Shown: one piece after another, positions 1 to 7,854 of the stretch
How positions within the stretch are numbered: position 1 is the stretch's first letter
How the letters are laid out: each line of letters opens with the position of its first letter
DNA from: CAWDAQ01 sp963800325
GTDB taxonomy: Bacteria; Actinomycetota; Actinomycetes; Actinomycetales; Dermatophilaceae
Assembly: GCA_963800325.1 (NCBI GenBank)
Contig: CAWDAQ010000006.1
Coordinates: 124,001 to 188,000 of the forward strand
Reading direction: 5' to 3'
Length of the DNA: 64,000 nucleotides
Notes under the pieces: generated by a model
What the model was told of the DNA's origin: nothing
Seen by the model: only the letters and a program-made list of their open reading frames with translations
The model's database searches: none
Translations under genes and position numbers: made by a program

Positions 1-404
1 CCCCTGGTGAGGAGGATCGGGCCGTCGGCGACGGCGGTCGAGGTCGAGCCGACCGTCCCGGTGCTCACCGCGGCGGCGGCGGTGGCGACCGAGGTGACCG
101 TGAAGGTCGCGCTGCCGGTCGCGGCGCCGGGGCCGGCGCTCACGGTCGCGGCTGCGGTGTTCGAGGACTTCGCGGTCGTCGAGGCCCAGGCGGAGGTCTG
201 GGTGACCGAGTCCGGGGCGAAGGCGAGGGCGGCGGTCTGCAGGCTCGACACGGAGCTGTTGAGCCCCTGGAGCACGCTGACGAGGGTCTGGCTCGTCGAC
301 TTGCCGCTGGTGAGGTAGGCGCCGGACTGGCGCTCGACCTGCATGAGCTGGGTGATGATCGAGGTGGTGTCGAGGCCGGAGACCAGCCCGTCGATCGTCG
401 TCAT
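1..404 (-). CDS. fliD: Flagellar hook-associated protein 2 (FliD), N-terminal part
   Basis: FliD caps the growing flagellar filament and helps flagellin fold there. The gene starts at the ATG at 404 behind a clear AAGGAGG and runs off the left edge, so only about 134 codons are present. The N-terminus reads MTTIDGLVSGLDTTSIITQL, the usual FliD opening (a Gly-Leu-Asp-Thr core followed by I-x-Q-L-M), then a Thr/Ser/Ala-rich stretch. It lies 90 bp downstream of flagellin on the same strand, with a strong hairpin between them that may reduce read-through. The C-terminal domains cannot be judged. Confidence 0.88.
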   Translation of the reverse strand, partial: MTTIDGLVSGLDTTSIITQLMQVERQSGAYLTSGKSTSQTLVSVLQGLNSSVSSLQTAALAFAPDSVTQTSAWASTTAKSSNTAAATVSAGPGAATGSATFTVTSVATAAAAVSTGTVGSTSTAVADGPILLTR

Positions 405-443
405 CGCGGTGCCTCCTTCCTAGGGACCTGCGGTGGGTGTGCC

Positions 444-485
444 ATCGCCCGGGGGTGGGCCAGTGCGGACCCGCCCCCGGGCGAT
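444..485 (-). terminator. Hairpin between flagellin and fliD
   Basis: Two 16-nt arms (444-459 and 470-485) pair with a single mismatch around a 10-nt loop, starting 10 bp after the flagellin stop codon. There is no U-tract. It probably ends or attenuates the abundant flagellin transcript before fliD. Confidence 0.65.
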
Positions 486-494
486 GAGCCGGAC

Positions 495-1550
495 TCAGCC
501 GAGCAGCTTCAGGACGGACTGCGGGGCGGAGTTGGCCTGAGCGAGCATCGAGACGCCGGCCTGCTGGAGGATCTGCGACCGCGTGAACGAGGTCATCTCC
601 TTGGCCATGTCGGTGTCGCGGATGCGGGACTCGGACGCCGAGAGGTTCTCGGCGGCGACGCTGAGGCTGTTGATGGTGTGCTGCAGCCGGTTCTGGACGG
701 CACCGAGGTCGGCACGCTGCCCGGACACGGTGTTGATCGCGGAGTCGAGCGCCACCAGGGCGCCGTTCGCGCCGCCCTGGGTGCTGACGTCGATCGCCGA
801 GCTCACCGAGAAGGAGCCGGAGGTCCCACCCGTGAGGACCGACTTGTCGAACGTCACCACGGCGCCGCCGTTGTCGGCGTTGAAGGTGACGGTCTTGGCC
901 GCGTCGTCGTAGGCGCCGATGACGGTGCCGGTCGAGTCGTAGACCTTGCCGGTGTCGACGGTGAAGGAGCCCTCGACCGGGGTGCCGCTGGTCAGAGCGC
1001 CGACGGCCCCCGTGGTGGAGGACGCCTGCGTGGCCCCGGTGACGCCCAGGCTGTCGGCGTCCATGTTGCCGACCGTCACCGTGATGTTCTGGTTGGTGTT
1101 GGCGCCGATCTGGAACGTGCCGTTGAAGGAGCCGTCGAGCAGCTGCTTGCCGTTGAACTGGGTGTCGCTGCTGATCCGGTTGAGCTCGGTGGTGAGCTGG
1201 GTGACCTCCTTCTGGATCTGGGCCCGGTCCGCGTCGCTGTTGGTGTCGTTGGCCGACTGGACGGCGAGCTGGCGCATCCGCTGGAGGATGGAGTGCGTCT
1301 CGTTGAGCGCACCCTCCGCCGTCTGGATGAGGCTGATGCCGTCCTGCGCGTTCGAGGTGGCCTGGTTGAGGCCGTTGACGGACGCCCGGAGCTTCTCGGA
1401 GATGGCCAGACCGGCGGCGTCGTCGGCGGCCCGGTTGATGCGCAGGCCCGAGGACAGGCGCTCGAGGCTCGTCGACATCGAGGTCTGGGTGCTCGCGAGG
1501 TTGCGGTAGGCGTTCATCGCGGCGATGTTGGTGTTGATCTGCAGACCCAT
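495..1550 (-). CDS. fliC: Flagellin
   Basis: Major filament subunit, 351 residues. The N-terminal D0/D1 region begins MGLQINTNIAAMNAYRNL and contains RLSSGLRINRAADDAAGLAI. The C-terminal D0/D1 region contains the S-R-I-R-D-T-D-M-A-K-E motif and ends QSVLKLLG. The middle, roughly residues 150-260, is a short Gly/Thr/Ser-rich variable domain exposed on the filament. The ATG at 1550 follows AGGAGG with good spacing. That ribosome-binding site sits inside an ACAAGGAGG sequence resembling a CsrA target, and csrA and fliW are encoded 2 kb away. Only one flagellin gene lies in the window. Confidence 0.97.
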   Translation of the reverse strand: MGLQINTNIAAMNAYRNLASTQTSMSTSLERLSSGLRINRAADDAAGLAISEKLRASVNGLNQATSNAQDGISLIQTAEGALNETHSILQRMRQLAVQSANDTNSDADRAQIQKEVTQLTTELNRISSDTQFNGKQLLDGSFNGTFQIGANTNQNITVTVGNMDADSLGVTGATQASSTTGAVGALTSGTPVEGSFTVDTGKVYDSTGTVIGAYDDAAKTVTFNADNGGAVVTFDKSVLTGGTSGSFSVSSAIDVSTQGGANGALVALDSAINTVSGQRADLGAVQNRLQHTINSLSVAAENLSASESRIRDTDMAKEMTSFTRSQILQQAGVSMLAQANSAPQSVLKLLG

Positions 1551-1554
1551 GGTT

Positions 1555-1566
1555 TCCTCCTTGTGT
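1555..1566 (-). promoter_or_regulatory. Putative CsrA-binding site over the flagellin ribosome-binding site
   Basis: On the minus strand the flagellin leader ends ACACAAGGAGGAAACCATG. ACAAGGA matches the core of the known CsrA consensus (ACARGGAUG). CsrA bound here would block ribosomes, and FliW would relieve this by binding CsrA, as described for hag in Bacillus subtilis. Inferred from sequence only. Confidence 0.45.
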
Positions 1567-1590
1567 GGGGTCTCGGTCGGTCATCCGTGA

Positions 1591-1636
1591 CCGGCCGTGT
1601 CACTCCCGGTGGTGGGGTGACACCGGCCCTATCGGC
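1591..1636 (-). promoter_or_regulatory. Flagellin promoter -10 element and leader hairpin
   Basis: GCCGATAG (minus strand, 1636 to 1629) matches the -10 element of FliA/WhiG-type promoters (GCCGATAA). No convincing TAAA -35 lies at the expected distance. Just downstream, GTGACAC/GTGTCAC arms with GC-rich flanks (1591-1603 with 1617-1628) would form a hairpin in the leader RNA, a usual arrangement for CsrA-controlled leaders. Confidence 0.45.
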
Positions 1637-1700
1637 CCCCCGGTCCGGGGAGTGAGGTCTTTCCCCAGGAATCTTTTCTCGACGGCTCGGGAACGTGGCG

Positions 1701-1736
1701 GCGGCGCCGGCCGGGGGTGTCCCGGGCCGGCGCCGC
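1701..1736 (-). terminator. Terminator hairpin after fliA
   Basis: A 12-bp perfect GC stem (1701-1712 with 1725-1736) lies 40 bp beyond the fliA stop codon, in the gap before the flagellin promoter. It should end the fliA transcript. Confidence 0.55.
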
Positions 1737-1776
1737 TGGTGTGACGTGGGTGCCGCTGTGTGGTGGGGGTGGGGGG

Positions 1777-2691
1777 TCAGGCGGTGGCGGTGTGGAGGGG
1801 GCCGGTGTGGGCGGCGGCGGGGGTGGTGGGGGTGGGGCGTCGGGTGGTGTGGGTGGCGCGGGTGGCGATGTCGGCGTAGTAGGTGGCGCGGCGGCGGCCG
1901 GTGACGCCGGTGGGGAGGGTGGGGGCGAGGGCGGGGTCGAGGTGGGTGTTGATGCCGTCGCGCAGGAGGGTGAGGGCTTCGGTGCGCATCTGGGAGATGC
2001 GGGACTCGGTGACGCCGAGGTCGTCGGCGACCTCGCGCAGGGGGCGGTCGTGGTAGAAGGTGGCGGTGATGACGGTGCGCAGCCGGTCGGGGAGGGCGGC
2101 GACGGCGGCGGCGAGGTAGGTCTCGCGTTCGGCGGCGAGCAGGGCGGTCTCGGGGGTGGTGGTGGTGGCGGGGGCGAGGGCGTCCAGGGCGCCGTCCTCG
2201 ACGAGGGCGTCCAGGCGCAGCACGGTGGACTGGTGGACGTCGCGGGTGAGCCGGGCGAGCTGGTCGGCCTCGACGCCGAGGTGGTCGGCGACCTCGGTGG
2301 GGGTGGGCTCGCGGCGCAGCCGGGCGGCGAGGGTGTCGTGGGCGGCGTCGCGTTCGCGGGCGCGGGTGCGCACCGAGCGGCTGGCCCAGTCCATGGCGCG
2401 CAGCTCGTCCAGGAGGGCGCCCTTGATGCGGCGGGCGGCGTAGCGGGCGAAGGGGACCCCGCGGTCGGGGTCGTAGGACAGGGCGGCGGCGGCGAGGGCG
2501 GCCATGCCGGCGGAGGTGAGGTCGTCGGTGGCGACGTGGGCGGGAAGCCGGGTGGCCAGGGCACGCACCTCGTAGTGGACGAGGGCGATGTTGTCTCGGC
2601 AGAGGCTGTCGACGTCAACGGGAGCGGTGGGGGCCTCAGGGGCGGCAGTCGCGGTCACGTCGCCGAAGTTATGTCCGGGCATTTCGGACAT
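1777..2691 (-). CDS. fliA: Flagellar sigma factor FliA (sigma-28 type)
   Basis: An alternative sigma factor of about 304 residues that directs RNA polymerase to late flagellar promoters. Region 2 includes DLTSAGMAALAAAALSYDP and the family hallmark RIKGALLDELRAMDWASR. Region 3 follows (PTPTEVADHLGV). Region 4 is a helix-turn-helix, PLREVADDLGVTESRISQMR. The last 50 residues are a Thr/Pro/Ala-rich tail not usual in FliA. The start is uncertain: ATG at 2691, ATG at 2682 and GTG at 2658 are in frame and none has a good ribosome-binding site. The first codons can fold into a hairpin (2671-2691). A GCCGATAG motif upstream of flagellin is a plausible target. Confidence 0.87.
   Translation of the reverse strand: MSEMPGHNFGDVTATAAPEAPTAPVDVDSLCRDNIALVHYEVRALATRLPAHVATDDLTSAGMAALAAAALSYDPDRGVPFARYAARRIKGALLDELRAMDWASRSVRTRARERDAAHDTLAARLRREPTPTEVADHLGVEADQLARLTRDVHQSTVLRLDALVEDGALDALAPATTTTPETALLAAERETYLAAAVAALPDRLRTVITATFYHDRPLREVADDLGVTESRISQMRTEALTLLRDGINTHLDPALAPTLPTGVTGRRRATYYADIATRATHTTRRPTPTTPAAAHTGPLHTATA
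2671..2691 (-). promoter_or_regulatory. Hairpin sequestering the fliA start codon
   Basis: ATGTCCG and CGGACAT form a 7-bp perfect stem around a 7-nt loop. The first ATG of fliA is the 5' arm of the stem, and the alternative in-frame ATG (2682) lies in the loop. It could limit initiation or choose between starts. Confidence 0.4.
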
Positions 2692-2716
2692 TCCAGACCT
2701 GTGGCGGGCTTCGGCC

Positions 2717-2744
2717 CGTTCGGCCGGGACGTTCCGGCCGAACG
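2717..2744. promoter_or_regulatory. 11-bp inverted repeat in the fliA/flgN divergent region
   Basis: CGTTCGGCCGG and its exact complement flank a 6-bp spacer, between the fliA start (2691, leftward) and the FlgN-like gene (2884, rightward). This position suits an operator for a dimeric regulator controlling both directions. The family of the regulator is unknown. Confidence 0.35.
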
Positions 2745-2883
2745 TCGACGGGCCCCTCAGCCGAACGGCCGATACCCCCGCCGGGAGGGCTCGACGGAGG
2801 CTGGCAGGCGGCCCCCGAGCCACGCACCGACACGGGCGGGGAGTTTCCCTCACACCCGCTGCGCCGGCGCCGATGAGCACGCC

Positions 2884-3396
2884 GTGACGACGTTCGACGC
2901 CGACGGCACCCGCGTGCTGTCCGCCCTCTCCGACGCCCTCTGGCGTGTCCGCGGCCTGCTCGACCTCCTCGCCTACCGCGTCGAGGTCGAGCGCGCCCTC
3001 GTCGAGAGCGGGCGCACCACCCACCTCGCCCGGGCGACCGACGAGATCGAGCGCCTGCTCGACGAGGTCCGCTCGGCCGAGCTCATCATGGCCATCGACA
3101 CCGGCCCGGCCTGCGAGGTCCTCGGCCTGGCGCAGACCGCGTCCCTCGGGCAGATCGTCGCCGCCTCCCCGGCGCCGTGGGACCACGTGCTGTCCGAGCA
3201 CCGGATCGCGCTGCTGACCGCGACCGGGGAGCTCGCCGAGGCCGCCGAGGCCAACCGGCAGGCCCTGGCCGTCGGGCTGCGGAGCGTCCACGACTCGCTG
3301 TCCCAGTTCTCCGCCGCCGCCACGGCCGGCACCTACACCGCGACCGGGGCGCCCGAGACCGGCAGCGCCCACCGACTGTTCGACCGGAGCACGTGA
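2884..3396 (+). CDS. FlgN-like flagellar chaperone (tentative)
   Basis: A predicted all-helical protein of 170 residues. It has heptad-like Leu spacing near the N-terminus (SALSDALWRVRGLLDLLAYR), a helix rich in Arg and Glu, and ends HDSLSQFS followed by a Thr/Ala/Ser-rich tail. FlgN family members are short helical chaperones for the hook-filament junction proteins FlgK and FlgL. The assignment rests on this build and on position: fliW follows after 8 bp and csrA after that, a usual order in flagellar loci. The GTG at 2884 has no strong ribosome-binding site. No catalytic motif is visible. Confidence 0.5.
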   Translation: MTTFDADGTRVLSALSDALWRVRGLLDLLAYRVEVERALVESGRTTHLARATDEIERLLDEVRSAELIMAIDTGPACEVLGLAQTASLGQIVAASPAPWDHVLSEHRIALLTATGELAEAAEANRQALAVGLRSVHDSLSQFSAAATAGTYTATGAPETGSAHRLFDRST

Positions 3397-3404
3397 GGCC
3401 CATA

Positions 3405-3827
3405 ATGACGACGATGACCCACGACCTCGCCACGCCCGCCACCGCCGACGTGCACTTCCCTGCCGGGCTCGTCGGCTTCCCCGACTCCCGCGACTACGCG
3501 CTCGACGGCGGCGAGGGCGGGGTGTTCGAGCTCCTGCCGGCCGTCGAGGGCGACCCCGGGTTCGTCGTCGTCGCCGCCGCCCTGTTCTACCCGGACTACC
3601 AGCCGGTGCTCGACGACGCGACGGCCGCGCGGCTCGACCTGCGGGACGCCGACGAGGCACTCGTGCTGATCATCGTTACTGTGGGAACGGACATCGGCGC
3701 GGCGCACGGCAACCTGTTCGCGCCGGTGGTGGTCAACACCCGGACCGGGTCCGCCGCGCAGGTGGTGCTCAGTGGGCAGGGGTTCCCCCTGCGGGCGCCG
3801 CTCGGGGCCCCCGCGACGAGCGTCTGA
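3405..3827 (+). CDS. fliW: Flagellar assembly factor FliW
   Basis: A protein of 140 residues. FliW binds either flagellin or CsrA. When flagellin is used up by filament growth, free FliW sequesters CsrA and so allows flagellin translation. Family features are FPAGLVGFPDSRDYAL near the N-terminus and the mid-protein stretch ALVLIIVTVG with NLFAPVVVNTRTG. The ATG at 3405 is 8 bp after the preceding stop. csrA follows 48 bp later, the standard FliW-CsrA pairing. Confidence 0.93.
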   Translation: MTTMTHDLATPATADVHFPAGLVGFPDSRDYALDGGEGGVFELLPAVEGDPGFVVVAAALFYPDYQPVLDDATAARLDLRDADEALVLIIVTVGTDIGAAHGNLFAPVVVNTRTGSAAQVVLSGQGFPLRAPLGAPATSV

Positions 3828-3875
3828 CCTCACCGCCGTCGACCCGGCCGGCCAGGCCACGGAAGGAGCAGGGAC

Positions 3876-4169
3876 GTGCTCGTCCTCAGCCGACGCCCCA
3901 ACGAGAGCCTCCGCATCGGCCACGACGTCGTCATCACGGTGCTCGAGGTCAACGGCGACAAGATCCGGATCGGCATCGACGCCCCGCAGAACGTCGAGGT
4001 CCACCGCCAGGAGGTCTACGACGAGGTGCAGCGGGCCAACCGCGAGGCCGCCGCGACGTCGGCCGGCGCCGTCGCCAGGCTCGCCCGGGAGGCCCGGGGA
4101 GCCCACGGCGCCCAGGCGGGCGACCAGCCCCCGCTGCCGGCCTCCGAGGAGCCGACCGACCCGTCCTGA
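3876..4169 (+). CDS. csrA: Carbon storage regulator CsrA
   Basis: Small dimeric RNA-binding translational repressor. Residues 1-48 are the canonical fold: MLVLSRRPNESLRIG, with conserved Leu4 and Arg6, and VEVHRQEVYDEV carrying the second RNA-contacting Arg. The protein is 97 residues, against about 60-75 for most CsrA; the extra part is a disordered Ala/Gly/Pro/Glu-rich tail. It starts with GTG behind GGAAGGAG. A likely target is the flagellin ribosome-binding site at 1555-1566, with FliW from the upstream gene as antagonist. Confidence 0.95.
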   Translation: MLVLSRRPNESLRIGHDVVITVLEVNGDKIRIGIDAPQNVEVHRQEVYDEVQRANREAAATSAGAVARLAREARGAHGAQAGDQPPLPASEEPTDPS

Positions 4170-4208
4170 CCGGCTCGCCCTGACCAGCGTCGTACCGCGG
4201 GAGCACAG

Positions 4209-4243
4209 GGGGCGCCGGCCGGCCGGTGACCGACCGGCGCCCC
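4209..4243. terminator. Bidirectional terminator between csrA and the Rv2629-like gene
   Basis: GGGGCGCCGG (4209-4218) and CCGGCGCCCC (4234-4243) form a 10-bp perfect stem in the gap between two convergent genes. It can serve both strands. Confidence 0.6.
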
Positions 4244-4259
4244 GCCGCTGTTCCCCGGC

Positions 4260-5348
4260 TCAGTCGTCCCAGCGCAGCAGGGCCGCGACCCCGTCGCCAC
4301 CGGCGAAGCGGCCGTCCTCGACCGCGACGAGCTCGGCGTCGGTGGCGGCGCCGGCGGCGAGGAGGACCTGGTCGGCGCGCTGGCGCGAGCCGTCGCGGAC
4401 CTGCTCGGGGACCGGCAGGCCGGTGTAGCGCTTCGGGTCGACGGTCGCCTCCGCGAGGGTGCGCAGGTCGACCACGAGGGTCTCGACCTTGTGCTGGGTC
4501 AGCGCCTGCAGCACGTCGTCGAGGCCCGCTGCCGCGCCGCTGCCCTGGCCGCGGCGCTCGTCGAGCCGGTCCAGCACCTGCTGGGAGTCCTCGAGCTCGA
4601 CCCGGGCAAGGGTCGCCCGGACGTCGTCCCAGAGCGACTCGGTCGAGCTGCCCGCGGCACGCCCGCCGGACTCGAGCTCGACGACCTCGGACTGGACGCC
4701 GCCGAGGGAGCCGAGGACCTCGGCCCGGGCGCGGGCCTCCCCGGCGAGCAGCACGGCCCGGGGCCGGGTGCGCGCCGCGAGCGAGCGCACCTCCTCGGCG
4801 ACGTCGCGGGCGTTGTCCTCGGCCTGGTTGTCCGAGCGGCGCTGGTAGCGCTTGTGCGCCCACCCACCGCCGCGGACCTTCTGCAGCTCGTCGGCCTCGC
4901 CGGAGACCTGGGCGTGGACCGCCTCGGCGGTCGCGAGCGAGGGGTAGTAGTCGATGTCGGCCCCCTCGTGGTCGATGACCGCGAGGAGGAAGGAGGGCTG
5001 GCCGTCGACGAGGTGGACCCACCCGGCGAGGTCGGGGAGGTCACCGGTGCTGACCCCCTCGGGCCAGTCGGAGTGCCCGGCCGCGAGGTCGTCGAGGACG
5101 ACCCGGTCGCCGGCGGTGACGATCGTGCGCCGCACCTCGCCGGCGAGCGCGACCGGCTGGCGCATCCGCTCGCCGATCTCCTCGACGAGGTCGCCCTCGA
5201 CGCCCTCGTGCTCGAGGCGGTGCCGGACGTTGGTCCACCGGGACTCGATCTGCTCGGCCAGGTCCGCGGTGTTGCGGCTGACGTCGACGTGGACGGTGAC
5301 GAACGGCCCGGTGTGGCCGTAGAGGTCCTGGAGCGTGCTCAGCTGCAT
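4260..5348 (-). CDS. Rv2629/Balon-like ribosome hibernation factor family protein
   Basis: A protein of 362 residues resembling Mycobacterium tuberculosis Rv2629, an archaeal-RF1/eRF1-like fold now linked to the hibernation factor Balon, which occupies the ribosomal A site in resting cells. Visible features are LQDLYGHTGPFVTVHVDVSR at the N-terminus, the central VDGQPSFLLAVIDHEGADID and GWAHKRYQRRSDNQ, and a C-terminal domain with ETLVVDLRTL. No Gly-Gly-Gln release-factor tripeptide is seen in the expected loop, consistent with a non-hydrolytic role. The ATG at 5348 follows AAGGAGG. It stands alone. The function is inferred from family resemblance. Confidence 0.75.
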   Translation of the reverse strand: MQLSTLQDLYGHTGPFVTVHVDVSRNTADLAEQIESRWTNVRHRLEHEGVEGDLVEEIGERMRQPVALAGEVRRTIVTAGDRVVLDDLAAGHSDWPEGVSTGDLPDLAGWVHLVDGQPSFLLAVIDHEGADIDYYPSLATAEAVHAQVSGEADELQKVRGGGWAHKRYQRRSDNQAEDNARDVAEEVRSLAARTRPRAVLLAGEARARAEVLGSLGGVQSEVVELESGGRAAGSSTESLWDDVRATLARVELEDSQQVLDRLDERRGQGSGAAAGLDDVLQALTQHKVETLVVDLRTLAEATVDPKRYTGLPVPEQVRDGSRQRADQVLLAAGAATDAELVAVEDGRFAGGDGVAALLRWDD

Positions 5349-5585
5349 CGGTTCCTCCTTCGAGATGGTGTCGGTTCCGGCCCTCGGATACCCACGCGGG
5401 CGCACGCGTACTCTCCCGACGGACCGGGGACTCGTCGCCGCGCGCCGGGGGCGGGGTGCGCGTCGGGAGCGTCGGGTGCGCCGGTGAGGGTCCCGGGCGG
5501 GGGGTTGCCCTCCGGGTTAGGCTCGCACCGACGACCAGCACACGTCAGCCGCCCGTCCCGGGCGCGACCTCGAAGGGGGCCGCGG

Positions 5586-5969
5586 GTGAACCTCGAGAAG
5601 GTGATCTTCGGCTTCTTCGTGCTGCTCGCGGCCACCCTGAACTTCGGGTTCTTCCTCGGCGACATCGGGGACGTGCGGGTCCACAACATCTGGGAGCTCT
5701 ACGCGGCGGTCGTCGTCAACCTCATCGCCACGGTGCTCAAGTTCGGGGACCGCACCCAGATCGGCGCCGTCCACCTCGCGACGAGCCTCGTCGCCAGCCT
5801 GCAGCTCATCGCGGCGACCGTCGTCTGGGGGTGGGCGACGAACGTCGCCGGCGGGGTCAGCGAGGAGATGATGGCGAGCGTCGTCTCGCTCTCGGGCGGG
5901 GCGCTGTTCGCCAACGTCGTCTCGGTCGTGCTCCTCGTCGTCGAGACCGTGTCCTTCCAGCGACGGTAG
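5586..5969 (+). CDS. DUF6394 family membrane protein
   Basis: A small integral membrane protein (127 residues) starting NLEKVIFGFFVLLAATLNFG and containing VNLIATVLKFGDRTQIGAVH, the conserved core of DUF6394 proteins. About four hydrophobic segments are visible. It starts with GTG at 5586 and ends 9 bp before the K+ channel gene. The tight pairing with a channel suggests an accessory or modulatory subunit. That role is inferred, not established. Confidence 0.75.
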   Translation: MNLEKVIFGFFVLLAATLNFGFFLGDIGDVRVHNIWELYAAVVVNLIATVLKFGDRTQIGAVHLATSLVASLQLIAATVVWGWATNVAGGVSEEMMASVVSLSGGALFANVVSVVLLVVETVSFQRR

Positions 5970-5978
5970 GCCGGGGCC

Positions 5979-7829
5979 GTGGGCAACATCCTGCTGACGT
6001 TCTGGTTCAAGGTGTTCGCCGAGGACGAGGACGAGGACGACCGGAGGCGGGGCGGCCGGGAGGACGACGAGCTCCCGGAGGTGCCGAGCGCGCGGGCCTC
6101 GACCGGCGTCTTCCTCGTGCTGCGCCGGATGCGGGCGCCGCTGATCGTCCTCATCGTCATCTTCGCCGTCAGCGTGCTCGGTCTGACCCTCATCCCGGGC
6201 CAGGACGAGCTGGGCCGACCGGTCCGGGTGAACTTCGTCGAGGCGTTCTACTTCATGTCGTTCACCGCGACGACGATCGGCTTCGGCGAGATCCCCTACC
6301 CGTTCACGCCGGCCCAGAGGATGTGGGTCACCTTCGTCATCTTCCTGTCGGTCATCGGATGGGCCTACGCGGTCGGGTCGCTCCTCGCGTTGATGCAGGA
6401 CCGGACCTTCCGCCAGGAGGTGACCCGGCGACACGTGGCCCGCAAGGTCGCCCGGCTCCACGAGCCGTTCCTCCTCGTCGTCGGGTACGGCAACGCGGCC
6501 AAGCGGCTCGGTCGCTCGCTCGACGACATGGGCCGACGCTTCGTCGTCCTCGACCGGGACGAGACCCGGGTGACCTCGGTGGACCTCGACTCCTACCGGG
6601 CCGACACCCCGGCGATGCTCGGGGACGCCAGGGACACCGCCCTGCTCGCCGCCGCCGGGCTCGCCCACCGGCAGTGCGAGGGGGTGGTCGCCCTCACCGG
6701 GGACGACGACGCCAACCTCGACGTGACGATGACCGCCGCGCTGCTGCGGCCCGAGCTCACCGTGGTCTCGCGGACCCGCTCCCGCGAGCTCGGCGAGCGG
6801 ATGACGGCGTTCGGGTCGGCCGAGGTCGTCAACCCGCTCGACCGCTTCGGCGACCACCTGCGGATCCTGCTTCGCTCCCCCGCCGCGTACCAGCTGATGA
6901 TGTGGCTGACGAGCCCGCCCGGGAGCGCGCTGCCGCCGCGCCGGGCCCCGTTGCCCGCCGGCCGGTGGGTCGTCTGCGGCTACGGCGCCTTCGGCCAGGA
7001 GCTGACGTCCGACCTGCGGGCCGAGGGCGCCGAGGTCACCGTCGTGCACGGCGAGGAGGTCGTGGGGCCGAGCGAGGAGGGTGAGCCGGAGAGCGGTCCG
7101 GCGGAGCGCATCTCGGCCGCGCGGCTGGATGCGGGCGACCTCTCCCGGGCCGCCGCGGCCGTCGCGGCGACCGAGAGCGACACGACCAACCTGTGGCTCG
7201 TGCAGGCGGCCCGCCGGGTCAACGCGGACCTCTTCGTCGTCGCGATGCAGAACCGGGCCTCCAACGCCCCGCTGTTCGAGGCCGCGGGCGTCGACCTCAC
7301 CGTGGTCGCGGACGAGGTCGTCGTCCACGAGGTCCTCGCGCGGCTGGCGAACCCGCTGCTCATGCACTTCCTGCCGCAGGTCCCCCGGCAGGAGCCGGGC
7401 TGGGCCGAGGACGTCGTCGCCCGGCTCGTCGACCGGTGCGGCACCCGGGCCCCGCGACTGTGGCGGGTCCGGCTCGACGCCGACGAGGCGCCGGCGCTCC
7501 AGCCGTGGCTGGACGCCGGCACGATCACGCTCGGGGACGTGCTGCGAAGCCCCCTCGGCAGGGACCGGCCGATCGACGCGGTCGCGCTCGTCCTCCTCCG
7601 CGACGGGGACGGCCCGGGGACGGTCGCACCGGCCGAGGACACCGTCGTCCGGTCCGGGGACGAGCTCCTCGTCGCCGGTGGCGGGGAGGCGGTCCGGGCG
7701 CTGGACGCGACCCTCACCGACCCGCCGACCACGCGGTACGTCCTCGAGGGCGGGTTCGTCCCGTCGGGGTGGGTGTTGCGCCGGCTGTCCGGACGCGGGA
7801 CCGGGTCGACCGAGGACGGCGACCGCTGA
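5979..7829 (+). CDS. Two-TM potassium channel with two RCK/TrkA-N domains
   Basis: A protein of 616 residues. After an acidic N-terminus come TM1 (APLIVLIVIFAVSVLGLTLI), a pore loop with selectivity filter TTIGFGEIPYPFT, and TM2. Two NAD(H)-binding RCK modules follow: the first with VVGYGNAAKRLGRSLDDMG, the second with VVCGYGAFGQELTSDLR, each followed by a TrkA-C-like segment. The RCK ring gates K+ flow in response to ligands or nucleotides. The GTG at 5979 lies 9 bp after the DUF6394 gene, implying one transcript. The filter has Phe where many channels have Tyr (GFG), a common variant. Confidence 0.88.
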   Translation: MGNILLTFWFKVFAEDEDEDDRRRGGREDDELPEVPSARASTGVFLVLRRMRAPLIVLIVIFAVSVLGLTLIPGQDELGRPVRVNFVEAFYFMSFTATTIGFGEIPYPFTPAQRMWVTFVIFLSVIGWAYAVGSLLALMQDRTFRQEVTRRHVARKVARLHEPFLLVVGYGNAAKRLGRSLDDMGRRFVVLDRDETRVTSVDLDSYRADTPAMLGDARDTALLAAAGLAHRQCEGVVALTGDDDANLDVTMTAALLRPELTVVSRTRSRELGERMTAFGSAEVVNPLDRFGDHLRILLRSPAAYQLMMWLTSPPGSALPPRRAPLPAGRWVVCGYGAFGQELTSDLRAEGAEVTVVHGEEVVGPSEEGEPESGPAERISAARLDAGDLSRAAAAVAATESDTTNLWLVQAARRVNADLFVVAMQNRASNAPLFEAAGVDLTVVADEVVVHEVLARLANPLLMHFLPQVPRQEPGWAEDVVARLVDRCGTRAPRLWRVRLDADEAPALQPWLDAGTITLGDVLRSPLGRDRPIDAVALVLLRDGDGPGTVAPAEDTVVRSGDELLVAGGGEAVRALDATLTDPPTTRYVLEGGFVPSGWVLRRLSGRGTGSTEDGDR

Positions 7830-7854
7830 GCCGCACGGGTCAGCGGCGCAGGCG

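Noticed and set aside
2768..2775. GCCGATAC as a FliA-type -10 element for the flgN-like gene
   Set aside because: It matches seven of eight bases, but no TAAA-like -35 lies upstream and the start codon is more than 100 bp away, so it is not listed as a promoter.
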